DNA of 64,000 nt, taken from contig JBANSL010000013.1 in assembly GCA_037127255.1 (NCBI GenBank), forward strand, positions 13,226,688 through 13,290,687. Reading direction: 5' to 3'. The notes under the pieces are model-generated. The model saw nothing but the letters and a program-made list of their open reading frames with translations, was not told the origin of the DNA and made no database searches. Shown here one piece after another: positions 53,177 through 63,650 of the stretch (position 1 is the first letter of the stretch; the number at the start of each line of letters is the position of its first letter). A program made the translations under genes and the position numbers. The stretch is from Persicaria tinctoria. Lineage: Eukaryota; Streptophyta; Magnoliopsida; Caryophyllales; Polygonaceae.

Positions 53177-54971
53177 TGTGAAGTCAGACGGCGAGGAGGG
53201 AGTAAGAGGTGAGATATGATCAGTGGGTTCAACTGTGGGTGAATGAGGAGGTGTATTGTTTTGGGTTGGGGGGTAAAGAACAAGAGGTAGGGAGTGGGAT
53301 GGGGTGTCTGGGCTGACAGTGGGCTTGTTTAGAAGTGGAAACTGAGATTCGTGGAATAAAACATCTCTTGAGAGATAAATACGGTTGTTTTGAAAATCAA
53401 GACAAATAAAACCTCTATGGTTCGGCGCATAACCGAGGAAGATACAAGGAGTGGACCGGAGTGTGAACTTTCGGGATTGGTAAGGACGGAGATTGGGAAA
53501 GAAAGCAAAGACAACCGAAGACACGAAGAAGTTTGAGATCCGGGGGCTTATTAAAGAGGACTTGAAAAGGGGATTGATTGGATAAGGTGGGTGTTGGTAA
53601 ACGATTAATGAGGAACACCGATGTTTCGAATGCATAGTCCCAGAATGTGAGGGGGAGATTGGCATGGGCCAAGAGAGCGAGTCCATTGTCGACGATGCGT
53701 CGATGTCTAGACTCAATGCTCCCGTTTTGAGAGTGTGCGTACGGACAGGTAAGGCGATGATGGATGCCAAACTTGGTGAAGATTGAGCGGAGAGGGGAGA
53801 ATTCTGTACCATTGTCGGTCTGAACCGCTTTAACAGTGGTGGAGAAAAGATTTTGAACAAAGATGAAAAAGGCATGAACAATTTGAGCAACCATGGATTT
53901 AGCAGAGATAGGAAAGATCCATAAGAAATTACTAAATTCATCAAGAATAGATAAGTAATATTTGTTTCCCCTGTTGGACATAAACTGGGCAGGGCCCCAA
54001 GTGTCTAAAAACAAAAGCTCAAAAGCACTAGTGGATCGGGAAGGCGACGCCGGGTAGAGTAAGGCATGGTGCTTGGCTCTGGCGCAAGCTGTGCAAGGAA
54101 TGGTTGCCTCCTTTGGTGAGTAAAAGATGGACTGAGACTGCAGAGATTGACGGGTAACTTGAAGAGAAGGGTGACCCAAGCGACCGTGCCAAAGGGAGAG
54201 GGTGTCGGTGGTGGTGGCGTGTGCTTGAGCTCTCACTGGTGGAGACAATGTCAATGGGAGCTCATACAAACCGTCCCTAACGGTGCCCCGAAGAAGCTCC
54301 CGGTGTGTAATGCGATCCTTGATGACAAAATGATCATGAAAGAAAGAGAAATAGACGGAGTTATCGAAACAAAATTGGCGGACTGAGAGAAGATGACGGG
54401 ATAAGGATGGAACATGAAGTAAATTCTTAAAGCTAAAAGGTTTACTGGAAAGTAAAGGAGAAGAAAAGGAGGAGTAACCGTGATGCTGAATTGGGAGGGA
54501 GGAGCCATCGCCTATAGAAACTTCATCGGTTCCTTGGTAGGGCAGGACATGCTGATTGTAGGCCGACAGAGAAGGAGTGAAGTGGTAAGTAGCTCCGGTG
54601 TCAGGCGTCCAGTTGATGGTAGTGGAGTGGGCCTGCATTGAGGGTGGCGGTGGTGGCTGGTACGACTGATTGAACTGGTGCCAGCATTGGAGGGCAGTGT
54701 GCCCAGGTTTTGCACATACTTGACAGGTGGGTCTCGGATCAGAATGCCCAGTGAAGGTGCGGCCTCCACGGCTGTCGTGGCCTCGGCCACCCCGGAAAGA
54801 GTAGCCACCACGCTGGTTGTTGCGGTGGTCAAGAGGACGCCGAGATTCGAGGGATTGACGAGTATCAAAGTGGCCTTTGGTGGGTCGATTTTGAGGATTA
54901 GAGGACTGGGAGGAGCTGTGTGTTTCGGTATTGTTGGCAGTGAGACCCGGGAGAGACAGAGTTTGTTGGGT
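53177..54971 (-). pseudogene. Copia gag C-terminus, protease and integrase (one frameshift)
   Basis: After the gag stop the same frame continues with an RGG-rich stretch and zinc knuckle CQVCAKPGHTALQC (about 54690-54730), protease WTPDTGATYHFT (about 54600), integrase HGRLGHPS, CTACARAKHH, DTWGPAQF, QTDNGTEF. About four extra bases near 53505, in the LRVFGCLCF region, shift the frame; it continues as PCIFLGYAPNHRGFIC to the TAA at 53174. Confidence 0.88.
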
Positions 54972-55619
54972 TTAGGTTCCGATACGAGCCTCGTGGTTAA
55001 TGAGATGAAAGAGGAAGAGACTGGGGGTGGGTAGTTGAGGTTGTGTGGAGAGGGAGGTGATGACCGACTCATACTCAGGGGGTAGTCCGGCGAGGACGTA
55101 AGTGAAGAGTTCGGAGTCATCAATTGACTGGCCAGCAGCGGCTAAAGAGGCGGCGAGGGATTTGGCTTTGTTGAAGAAATCAGTGATAGAGTCCCCTCCT
55201 TTTTTGAGGGAGGCAAGTTGCAAGCGGGTCTGCACAACATGGGCAGTAGAACGGGAGGCGAAGATTTCAGTGATGGTGTCCCAGATCTGCCTGGAGCTGC
55301 GACAATCGATGACTTGGGCAAAGATCGTCTCGGTGAGAGAAGAAGTGAGCACATCCATGACAAGGTTATCCCGGAGGATCCAAGTTTTTTGGTCTGGGGT
55401 GGGAGCTGGAGGAGTAGGTTCGGGAGAAGGAGGATAAGGGGTGGAGCCGTCAACGTACCCGAAGAGGTCCTGACACACAAGATAAGGTACCACCTGTGTT
55501 TTCCAAAGAAGATAGTTGTCATTGGAGAGCTTGACTGTGATAAAGTTGGAGAAAGCAGGAAGTGAAGGGGAGGTGGGGCTGGGAATGATCTGCAATGGGT
55601 TTGGGGTTTGATCAGCCAT
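54972..55619 (-). CDS. Copia gag N-terminal part
   Basis: 215 codons from ATG 55619 (MADQTPNPLQ), with SNDNYLLWKTQVVPYL, IWDTITEIFASRS, RLQLASLKKGGDSITDFFNK, typical of the gag/UBN2 region of Copia. It ends at a premature TAA (54972-54974) where the frame otherwise continues. Confidence 0.9.
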   Translation of the reverse strand: MADQTPNPLQIIPSPTSPSLPAFSNFITVKLSNDNYLLWKTQVVPYLVCQDLFGYVDGSTPYPPSPEPTPPAPTPDQKTWILRDNLVMDVLTSSLTETIFAQVIDCRSSRQIWDTITEIFASRSTAHVVQTRLQLASLKKGGDSITDFFNKAKSLAASLAAAGQSIDDSELFTYVLAGLPPEYESVITSLSTQPQLPTPSLFLFHLINHEARIGT

Positions 55620-55679
55620 AAGCGGGAACGAGGTTGAAAGATGAAATTGAAAGAGGGATATGGACGCGTGTCCAGTTAT

Positions 55680-55692
55680 GGCTCTGGTACCA
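55680..55692 (-). promoter_or_regulatory. primer-binding site (initiator tRNA-Met)
   Basis: TGGTACCAGAGCC on the minus strand directly follows the 5' LTR end (ATCA) and fits the tRNA-iMet 3' end with one change from the common TGGTATCAGAGC. Confidence 0.88.
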
Positions 55693-55897
55693 TGATAATT
55701 GTATGACTTGTTGGTAGAACTGGTGACTTTGTATTGAATTCAATTCTCCATTGTTTGTCTGCTACAAGAAGCACATGGCTTTGATACGTCGACACAAGTT
55801 ACAGAAACCCTAGTCAAATAGCACAGATTACATTTGTGGGCTTCTTTGGTAGGCTTCCTCATTGGGCTTGAGCCCACTAGACTCTATCTCCTTAGTA
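55693..55897 (-). repeat. 5' LTR of the young Copia
   Basis: 205 bp; its minus-strand start is TACTAAGGAG and its end is AATTATCA. The right target copy ATTAG follows at 55898-55902. Confidence 0.93.
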
Positions 55898-56272
55898 ATT
55901 AGGGCTCAATCAACAAATACCTATCTGTTAAGTTTTATTAAACTGTAATGTACCAAAAATCAGCAAGCAGCTCCATTAGATTAACATCCAATTCTCAACC
56001 AACAAATCCCACACAAAAAGAAATTGATTGCTGAATTTATCTCATGGAAGCTGAGAAGAGTGTAGTTTCCCTAATCCATTTACCACGGGAGCGTTGAATG
56101 TCAACAGAGACAATCAGATCGATTTGAAATTGAATCCTAAGAGTGAGTATTTGCAGAGACCGATCGAATTCCAAGGGTTTGGGTCCAGAAAGTTTGGATT
56201 CAAAACAAAGCAAACAAAAAAAATGAATCGGCGGTACCCAAAATCATAGATTGCGAAAGAGTCAAAACTTAC

Positions 56273-56338
56273 GGATTCCTCTGAATTGAACTCTGGACCG
56301 ACTCGATCAAAAATCCCGACAATTGATTGATCGTTCAT
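56273..56338 (-). CDS. candidate first coding exon of an unrecognised host gene
   Basis: ATG at 56338 opens 22 codons (MNDQSIVGIF, DRVGPEFNSEES) followed by donor GTAAGT. A pyrimidine-rich leader lies upstream. Product unknown. Together with 50717-50798 it implies a gene running leftward whose intron received the young Copia. Confidence 0.4.
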
Positions 56339-58085
56339 AGGGAGGCCATTTGGTGTACTCGACGATCACTCTAATCAATTATAGAGAACGAAGTCGAAAA
56401 TTAGGGCTTTCGGAAGATGGAGGGTTGTGATGGTGGGAGGAGGTAATATTGGTGGTACATTCGTAGCCATAGAAGTGAAGGCGGGTAGGGTAGGTAAATT
56501 TGAAGAGTTGAGAGGATGAACATTGGGGACCGGAACTGGGAACCAGAGAGAGGGAGAGAGAAGGCCGGTAGGGAAAGGGGGAGAGGAAAAGGGACGCTTT
56601 AGAGGCGGCGAGCCGGCGAGTCTGGAACGGGGGGAAGCAAAAAGACGATAGCAATTTTGTAATTTTAAAAGAACATTTGCAGATTTAGAGGCAAAACCGT
56701 AAGTCAGCTTTGTGGCAAAGTCTGCCTTTTATATATATAGAAGTATCTTTACATAGATCTTTTTAACAAAATACATTTTAGTTATTTTTTAAAATAAAAA
56801 TACCTTATAAAATATAATTCATTAAATTTAAACACCAATCACTATTTTCCATCTAAGTATTTTAATTTTCCTGTTGATATTTTATTTTATTGTCCAAAAT
56901 GCCCTTATATATTTAAAAGGTTTCCCTAAAAGGAGTGTTTTAACAAAAGCACCTTTTAAAATTTAAACTATTTAATTAAAGTAACACTCAAATAATATAA
57001 TCCATTAAGTTAAATCATATATATTTATTTTTGGCTAAATATTTCAATTTTTTGGTGACAACATAAAATTAATTAAATAAATAAGGTTAATCAATAAAAC
57101 AAAATATCACCGAAAAATGGAATTGAAACATTTGTCTGAAGAATAAAGGTTAATGGTTTAATTGAATGGATAATATTATATAAATAATTTTTGTTTAAAA
57201 ATTAAAATAATTTAAAAGGTATTTTAAAAAAAATATTAGAAGATACTTTAGGGGAAAAAACTCTATTAAATAAGAGCATTTTGATCAATAAAATAAAATA
57301 TTACTAGAAAATTCAAGCATTTGATGGAAAAATTAGAGTTAGTGTTTACATTGAATGGATTATATTATATAAGCTGTTTTTTTTAAATAAAAGATATTTT
57401 TTTCGAAAAAACTATATTATATTATATTATTATATAAATTACCTGGAAAAAAAAACTAATTACCCAAATAGATCGACCTTTTGAAATGTCTACTTTTAGA
57501 TTAAAGTTTGTGGAGGGTTGGTGCCTTTTTTTTTTTTCGGTGGATCCTTTAATTATTGGATTCTAATACCTGAGAGCAGGCCCTACTCTGGAATGAAATT
57601 ATCTGTCCCCAAAAATGTCCCCCCTCATGTCCCTCTACCCCCTTCCCCTCACAACTTATAATTAAAAAAAATGAAAATAAAATAAATAAATAAAAATAGA
57701 TTAAAAAGAAAAAAGAAAAAGAGTTTTTGTGAAGGGGAGGGGACATACCCGGGGCAGAGGATTTGGATCCCTACATAATTCCCATGTTGTTGTTGGTTTT
57801 TGTCGATTCAATTGTGCAATACTACCCGTTCGAATACATGAGTTTTTAGTCCATTTTACAAAATTTTAAAAATATTCCATTCATTTAAAAATATCACTAT
57901 TAGATTAATTTTTAATAAAAAAAAATTTTCCGAATTAAAAAATAATTTTTTTTAGAAGTATTAATTTGTAATTCTTACTATAAATTTTAACCAATTAATT
58001 TTTTTTTTAAATTTAATAATACACAAATCACTAAAAATTATTACAATCATTATATACAAAATATAAATATAAAAGAACATATATT
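56339..58085. other. 5' region of the unknown gene, then AT-rich spacer
   Basis: 56339-56660 is CT-rich on the minus strand, like a promoter/5' UTR. 56700-58085 is AT-rich with short related phrases (aaaataccttataaaatataat; ctaaaaggagtg; attaagagcattttgatcaataaa) repeated loosely, which suggests an old inverted-repeat element. No gene. Confidence 0.35.
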
Positions 58086-58101
58086 ATTGAAGGGAAAAAA
58101 A

Positions 58102-58134
58102 GAGAAAATTTGCGCCGAAGGCGTAAATTTTCTC
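58102..58134. repeat. 33-bp near-perfect hairpin
   Basis: Arms AGAAAATTTGCGCC and GGCGTAAATTTTCT pair around GAA with one G-T wobble. It lies at the left margin of the GC-rich block that follows. Confidence 0.8.
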
Positions 58135-58199
58135 CCTAATTTAGTGATTGTCCCCAAGTCCGGCAAATTGGGGATTTATCCACCTAAATTTTTTTGGAC

Positions 58200-59040
58200 A
58201 AAATTACACTCTAATCTCTTGTCTTCCAACTCCATTTCAGCACCAAAATTAAAATTGCCCCTAAACCTAATCTCCTTCTCTCTCTCGCGCGCTCTTCTCT
58301 CTTCTTCTGCCCTCTAATCTCCTTCTTCCGCCGACTGAGAGCTTTCAACTCCTTTCCATGGCTGCCTTCCTCTTCCACCTCTCCCCCAACACAGATCCAC
58401 GCCATAGCCGCCCTCCTCCTCTCCCCCACCACAGATATGAAGATCGACGGCGAAGATCGATTGTTTCATCAATCGACACAATCACCTCCCTCCCTCCAGA
58501 CGAGATTGGCCATATCGAAATCGCTCTGACACAGCCACCTCCCTCCGATTTGCCTCGTTTCCTGCTCTGCTCCCGCCGGAAAATCCAGGTGGAGGTGGAG
58601 TGCGAACGATTTTCAAGAAGTTCGTTCGCAGAGGGGAGGTGGAGTGCAGATCGATGATCGATTGCAACAAGCGGCAGTCAAGGAGGCGATCTCCGAGCCA
58701 GTGAGCCACCGATCGAAGATCTCAACCTTCGAGCGACCATGGCGGCTCCTTTCTAGGTCTCCTCCGATTCGACGGCGAGAGTTGCTGAAATTCCGATCTC
58801 CAGGTTCTGTCATGAAACCGCCGGATCAATGGACACGTTGTGCAGATCTCGAAGTCGGCGGATCTCAAAGTCGGCGATGGACGAGAGTTGCTGAAATCGG
58901 CGATGGACGATTAGGTTAGAGACGACAGATCTCGAAGTCGGCGGATGATGCTTCCGATCTCCACTCGGAAGCTCTCGCAGCTGCTCCTGCCGTCAGAATT
59001 CGGTGGCGCCGTTGAAAGGATCTTATCCATCACCTCTTCT
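58200..59040. other. GC-rich block, unrecognised
   Basis: CT-rich then GC-rich sequence with competing open frames of 75-99 codons on both strands. It contains repeated gatctcgaagtcggcg-type phrases (58845-58945). Composition resembles retroelement leader regions such as 20600-21376; no domain seen. Confidence 0.3.
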
Positions 59041-59070
59041 CATGTACTCTCAATAGGTTTTTTGCATGGT

Positions 59071-59835
59071 GTATTGTCTTCATTTAAAGTATGTTCAGGA
59101 CTTTAAAATCTTGAACCTATAGTTATATATAAGTCATAAAAAGACATCTTTTTTTCTTACATTTCATGTCGGTTTATTAATTAGGTTCAAGTTTTTATTA
59201 TAATGTATTGCCTCCATTTAAAGTAGGTTCACGATTTTAAAATTTTGAACCTATAATTGTATATTGCCCTAAAGTGACATTTTGTTGTCTTAAATTTCAT
59301 GTTGGTTTATTAAGTAGTTAGGTTTAGGTTTTTATTATGATGTATTGCCTCCATTTAAAGTAAGTTCAAGATTTTTAAATCTTGAATCCATAGTTATATA
59401 TAATTCTAAAGTGATATCTTGTTGTCTTACATTTCATGTCTGTTTATTAAGTATGTTCAAGTTTTTGTTATGATGTATTGTCTCCATTTAATGAAGGTTC
59501 AAAATTTTTAAATCTTGAACCCATACTTATACATAACCCTAAAGTGATATCTTGTTGTCTTACATTTCATGTCTTTTTATTAAGTAGGTTCAAGTTTTTA
59601 TTATGATATATTGCCTCCATTTAATGAAAGTTCAAGATTTTTAAATCTTGAACCCATACTTATATATAACTCTAAAGTGATATCTTATTGTCTTACATTT
59701 CATGTCGATTTATTAAGTAGGTTCAAATTTTTATTATGATTTATTGCCTCAATTTAAAATAAATCTTGAACTCATAGTTATATATAGCTCTAAAGTGACA
59801 TCTTGATGTCTTATATTTCTTGTCTTACATTTTTA
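59071..59835. repeat. six tandem copies of a ~134-bp repeat
   Basis: Units start at 59071, 59205, 59342, 59475, 59608 and 59741 (period 133-137), each with attgcctccatttaa, then a palindrome gttcaagatttttaaatctt, then cttacatttcatgtc and ttcaagtttttatta. The last unit is shorter. Non-coding. Confidence 0.9.
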
Positions 59836-60339
59836 TATGCTTATGCTTATGGAGAAAGTGCATGTCACTGCCACTTCCAGTCAAGTCAGCACACCCTCTG
59901 CCTGTTTATGAGAATAATAATAATAATTTTTATGCTCGATCTTCTCTCGCACAAATCGAACAATGAAAGACTACCCATCGCACAAATCGAACGAGAATGA
60001 AATTGCTAGGGATTCCGTTCGTTTTCGGCCGAGAGAGAGGTGAAAGCACGCTCGATCTGTCCGAGCTTCTTTCGCACGGAGGAATCGGCGTACCAGAAAG
60101 AGGGAGGAAGACAATGAAGGGAAAAGACGAAATTGCCCTTATTTTTTTAAAGAAGCCGAACGCGCACGCGCCTTATCTGAGCAATAATTCAAATATCTAG
60201 CCAATCAAATTAGTCCTTACGGTTTTCACCATAAAAATTGGTTTTCACCAGAGTCGGCCCGTGTATATATATAACAGTATAACACATTCTGATTCCGTCC
60301 ATACATTTATCACAACCCGAAACCGTATAGTCCGAGTTA
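59836..60339. other. unassigned
   Basis: It contains a direct repeat of cgcacaaatcgaac (59948, 59979) and a GC-richer patch at 60000-60180 with open plus-strand frames of under 70 codons. No recognisable gene. Confidence 0.3.
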
Positions 60340-60500
60340 TATGAGCTACTCAAGCTTGAATTGGCTCGGACTCGATTCAAGCTCGTCTCGAGTTCGGAAA
60401 CCCGCTCGAACTCGGCTCATTTTTGTAAATGTGAACGAGCTCAAACCAAGTTATTCGAGCCAAATTCAATTAGTTGCTCGCTTTTACATATATAACACCC
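60340..60500. mobile_element. decayed relative of the GAGCCGAGC hAT family
   Basis: Phrases such as gctactcaagcttgaattgg, ctcgactcaagctcgtctcg-like sequence and gaacgagctcaaaccaagtt match the subterminal repeats of the hATs at 37976 and 43449 in degenerate form. No intact ends. Confidence 0.45.
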
Positions 60501-60889
60501 TAATCCTCTCTCCATATGCGGAGCTAGGGAGGAGCAAAGGGGAGCATACACTCTTCCTTTCATCCAACGAGTTAGCTATACTTGTTATACTCGTCGATAA
60601 CTTTGTTTTGATATATTATAAGCCTTAATCCGATAACCGAGTAAAAAGTTATGAACATTTGAAAATTCAGCACATATTAATTATTTGAAATGTCTTTTAA
60701 TAAACCACAATACTTTTATATTTTACTTAGCTTGGTATTTTAACTATATAATTCAGCTCAAGAGCTTCGAAACAAGAGGTTATATTACTAAATTCAACCA
60801 TCAGATAAGAAATTATGCAAGTTTCAAATTTTCATACCTTGTTATACGCTATTGTATGATAAGAGAACAACAAATTACATACTGAATCA

Positions 60890-61140
60890 TAAGGTTTCAA
60901 ACAGTCTCTTTTTAGAGAAAATTAATGTCGTTATAGACTAAAACGACATCGTTTTATTCGTTTAAAGAGAAAATATATACAACAATTAATGACACAATGT
61001 TGAACTAAAATAATATCATTTTGAACTAAAACACTATGTTTTGAGCAAAAATGTTACTACGTATTGTTTTAAACTAAAAAAAATATTATTTTGAACTAAA
61101 ACATCGTCGTTTAAACTAAAATATCATAGTTTTGATATTT
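60890..61140. repeat. gaactaaaac-type degenerate repeats upstream of the P450
   Basis: gaactaaaayantatcattttgaactaaaac-like units of 25-30 bp recur at least six times (60935-61135). They lie 160-410 bases upstream of the P450 start codon. Function unknown. Confidence 0.55.
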
Positions 61141-61243
61141 TAAACTTAGAAAAAAATCTATGAAAGATGAATTGAACAATTTGTACAAAATTACACCCCT
61201 CGATAAGTTTTTGCCTCCGTCCCTACTTCTCTCCCATAGTCCC

Positions 61244-61254
61244 ATATATAAATA
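61244..61254 (+). promoter_or_regulatory. TATA box of the CYP84A-like gene
   Basis: atatataaata lies 48-58 bases upstream of ATG 61302, a normal distance with a short leader. Confidence 0.65.
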
Positions 61255-61301
61255 AAGCATGCCATATTAATATTTCCTACAGCCAACTGATCGAAGCTAC
61301 C

Positions 61302-62213
61302 ATGGACTCCCTCTTACACTATCTAGACCTCAATTCTATCCTCTTCCTCTTAGCCGGAGCGTTCTTCGTCGCCGCCGCTGTATCCCGATGCCATCGCAAA
61401 CCACTGCCTCCTGGCCCGAAGGGCCATCCCCTCATCGGAAGCATGAACCTGATGGACCAAATGACCCACCGCGGCCTGGCCCGCCTGGCCCACGAATACG
61501 GCGGCATCTTCCACATGCGAATGGGCTTCCTCCACATGGTCACGGTGTCAAGCCCGGAGGCGGCCCGACAGGTCCTCCAGGTCCAGGACAACATCTTCTC
61601 CAATCGGCCCGCCTCCATCGCCATCCGCTACCTCACCTACGACCGGGCCGACCTGGTCTTCGCCCACTACGGGCCCTTCTGGCGCCAGATGCGCAAGCTC
61701 GCCGTCGTCAAGCTCTTCAGCCGGAAGCGGGCCGAGTCCTGGGCATCGGTCCGCGACGAGGTCAGCCGCTTGACCCGGGCCGTTTCGGGCTCGGTTGGGT
61801 CGCCCGTCAACGTCGGCAAGCTCGTCTCCTCCCTCGCCAAGAACATAATCTACCGGGCCGCCTTCGGGTCGGCCTCGAACGAGGGACAGGACGAGTTCAT
61901 TTCGATCCTCCAGGACATCTCGAAGCTGTTCCGGGCGTTCAATTGGGCCGACTTCATTCCGGGGCTAGGATGGGCCGACCCAAGCGGGCTCAACGCAAGG
62001 CTGGTGAAGGCCCGGAAGTCCCTCGACAGGTTCATCGATACGATCATAGATGATCATTTGGAGAAGAAGAGGAAGGGGATAAAGGGGGCGGAGGATGATA
62101 TAGTGGATGAGCTCTTGGTGTTCTATAGCGAGGGTGAGGGCAATGTGACCGATTCCGACGATCTGCAGAGTGCCATCCGACTTACCAAGAATAACATCAA
62201 GGCCATCATCATG
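61302..62213 (+). CDS. F5H: ferulate/coniferaldehyde 5-hydroxylase-like P450, exon 1 (CYP84A)
   Basis: ER-bound cytochrome P450 that hydroxylates coniferaldehyde or coniferyl alcohol at C5 on the way to sinapyl (S) lignin. Exon 1 is 304 codons. Membrane anchor at residues 10-29 (LDLNSILFLLAGAFFVAAAV), proline hinge KPLPPGPKGHPLIGS, MDQMTHRGLARLAHEYGG, MGFLHMVTVSSPEAARQVLQ, C-helix WRQMRKLAVVKLFSRKRAES, and NWADFIPGLGW. It ends LTKNNIKAIIM before donor GTACGT, the known intron position of CYP84A genes, whose exon 2 begins at the I-helix. Exon 2, with the heme-binding Cys, is not found in the 1.8 kb to the window end, so the intron is long or the gene is truncated. Strongly GC-rich in contrast to its flanks. 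No stops. Confidence 0.9.
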
Positions 62214-62267
62214 GTACGTATACCTTAACCTACATTGTGAATTTTCGAGAAACCCCAGTTCGTACCA

Positions 62268-62623
62268 AAATGGACAGTTTGGATTCCCTATAACATTTTA
62301 GAGGTTACATTCGGGGTTATATTTAATTATTTCGGGTATAAATTCATATTAAAAAAATTATATTTATACTTCATACACATATATTAACATGTTTATAAAT
62401 TTTAATTTTATTATTAAAATATATATTTTAGAAAAAAAATTAAAAAAATATTTTCTAAAATAATCAATCTTTTAATTATCCACAATATTTCATAATAAAA
62501 TTTTATAAACATGTTAATATAAGTGTTTAGGATATAAATATAATTTTTTAATGTAAATTTATACCCAAAATAATTAAGTGCAACACCTAATGTAACCTCG
62601 GTGTTTATAGGGGATCTGGACTG
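62268..62623. mobile_element. long inverted-repeat MITE in the P450 intron
   Basis: The left arm (ggattccctataacattt, ggttacattcggg, ttatatttatact, ttaacatgtttataaa) is complementary to the right arm (tttataaacatgttaat, tataaatataattttttaa, gtaacctcggtgtttatagg). About 355 bp folding into one hairpin. Target duplication not resolved. Confidence 0.7.
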
Positions 62624-62765
62624 GAAAACGAGAGTCGTGTTGGGTCTATTTTTATTTTTTACTAAAAGGGCGGGATCCACCGTTCTAACACAAAAATTTA
62701 AGTTGTACGAAGTATTGTTTATATTTTGGTATTTGATTTCCCTAAACCGATGTGGGATGGGTTTT

Positions 62766-63617
62766 TTATTGGGTAAATTACGCCATTAGTCCTTAAACTT
62801 TCATACTTTTTTTTTCGTTGGTCCCTAACCTTTCGTTCATTTCATTTAAGTCCATAATCTTTTATATCTATTTCATATCGGTCCCTAACCTTCCGTTCAA
62901 TCCATTCAAGTCCCTAACCTATTGAATTTGTTGCACTATTAGTCTAAGTTATTTTTAAAATTGATAAATAAATTAAGAAATTTCATTTTAAAAGAATTTA
63001 GACTAAATTAGAATTTTTAGGTGAATGAATGTTTAAGATTGGTTAAGAAAAATAATAAAATTTCAATTAAATAATATTTCATAAACTTGTAAAAATAATA
63101 ATAATAAATTTTCAATTAAATAAATTCATTATTAATTTATGTTTTAATACCTATAATTTATCATTTCAGTAAAAAAATGCCCCTTAGAAATTTCCCGTAT
63201 TGGAAATCTACTCCATTTGCACTTTTTAAAATTAAAACCCTCTTATTTTTGCTTTTATTTATTTTTGGGAAAACTGATATAAAAAAAAAAAAAAGCTTGA
63301 CCAAAAATAATTTATACCAAGATTTCTATTTTTAATTAAGAAAATAATTTAGAACAATTTATACCAATCTTAAACAATCACCTAAAATTCATATTTAGTC
63401 TAAATTATTTTTAAAATAAATTTTATTATTTTATTTATCAATTACAAGTTAGACCAATAGCGCAACAAATTCAATAGAGGAGATATTTGAATGAAATGCA
63501 CGGAAGATTAAGAACTAATATGAAATAGTTATAAAGGTTAAGAAGTAAAATAGAATGAATTAAATATTAGACACCAACAAAAAAAAAATTAAGAACTAAC
63601 GGTCCGGATAAATACAC
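62766..63617. mobile_element. large foldback MITE (Mutator-like ends) in the P450 intron
   Basis: The left end GTAAATTACGCCATTAGTCC pairs with the right end (complement GTATTTATCCGGACCGTTAG). Arms of about 200 bp or more share ggtccctaacctttcgttc, tatttcatatcggt and attgaatttgttgcactat. No coding. Ends resemble common gggtaaattac MITEs of plants. Confidence 0.7.
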
Positions 63618-63624
63618 CACAAAT

Positions 63625-63650
63625 CTTGCACGTCGAAAACGACGTGCAAG
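63625..63650. repeat. perfect hairpin CTTGCACGTCG-AAAA-CGACGTGCAAG
   Basis: 11-bp arms with a 4-base loop, just right of the foldback MITE. Related inverted pairs (tgcacgcc-a/g) occur at 32317-32356 and 35094-35143. Confidence 0.85.

Larger units (their letters stand above)
51245..55897 (-). mobile_element. young, nearly intact Ty1/Copia element
   Basis: 4653 bp, minus orientation, with 205-bp LTRs at each end differing at only two positions and a perfect 5-bp target duplication ATTAG (51240-51244, 55898-55902). Internal order gag, protease, integrase, RT, RNase H. The polyprotein frame carries just three lesions: TAA at 54972-54974, a frameshift near 53505, and TAA at 53174-53176. It lies in the presumed intron of an unknown minus-strand host gene, in the same orientation as that gene. 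Confidence 0.95.

Noticed and set aside
59071..59835. CRISPR-like regular array
   Set aside because: Plant nuclear DNA; the whole unit is repeated with no unique spacers.
61319..62053. Additional long frames on both strands over the P450 exon
   Set aside because: High GC makes shadow frames common; only the 61302 frame has the P450 anchor, proline hinge and C-helix.
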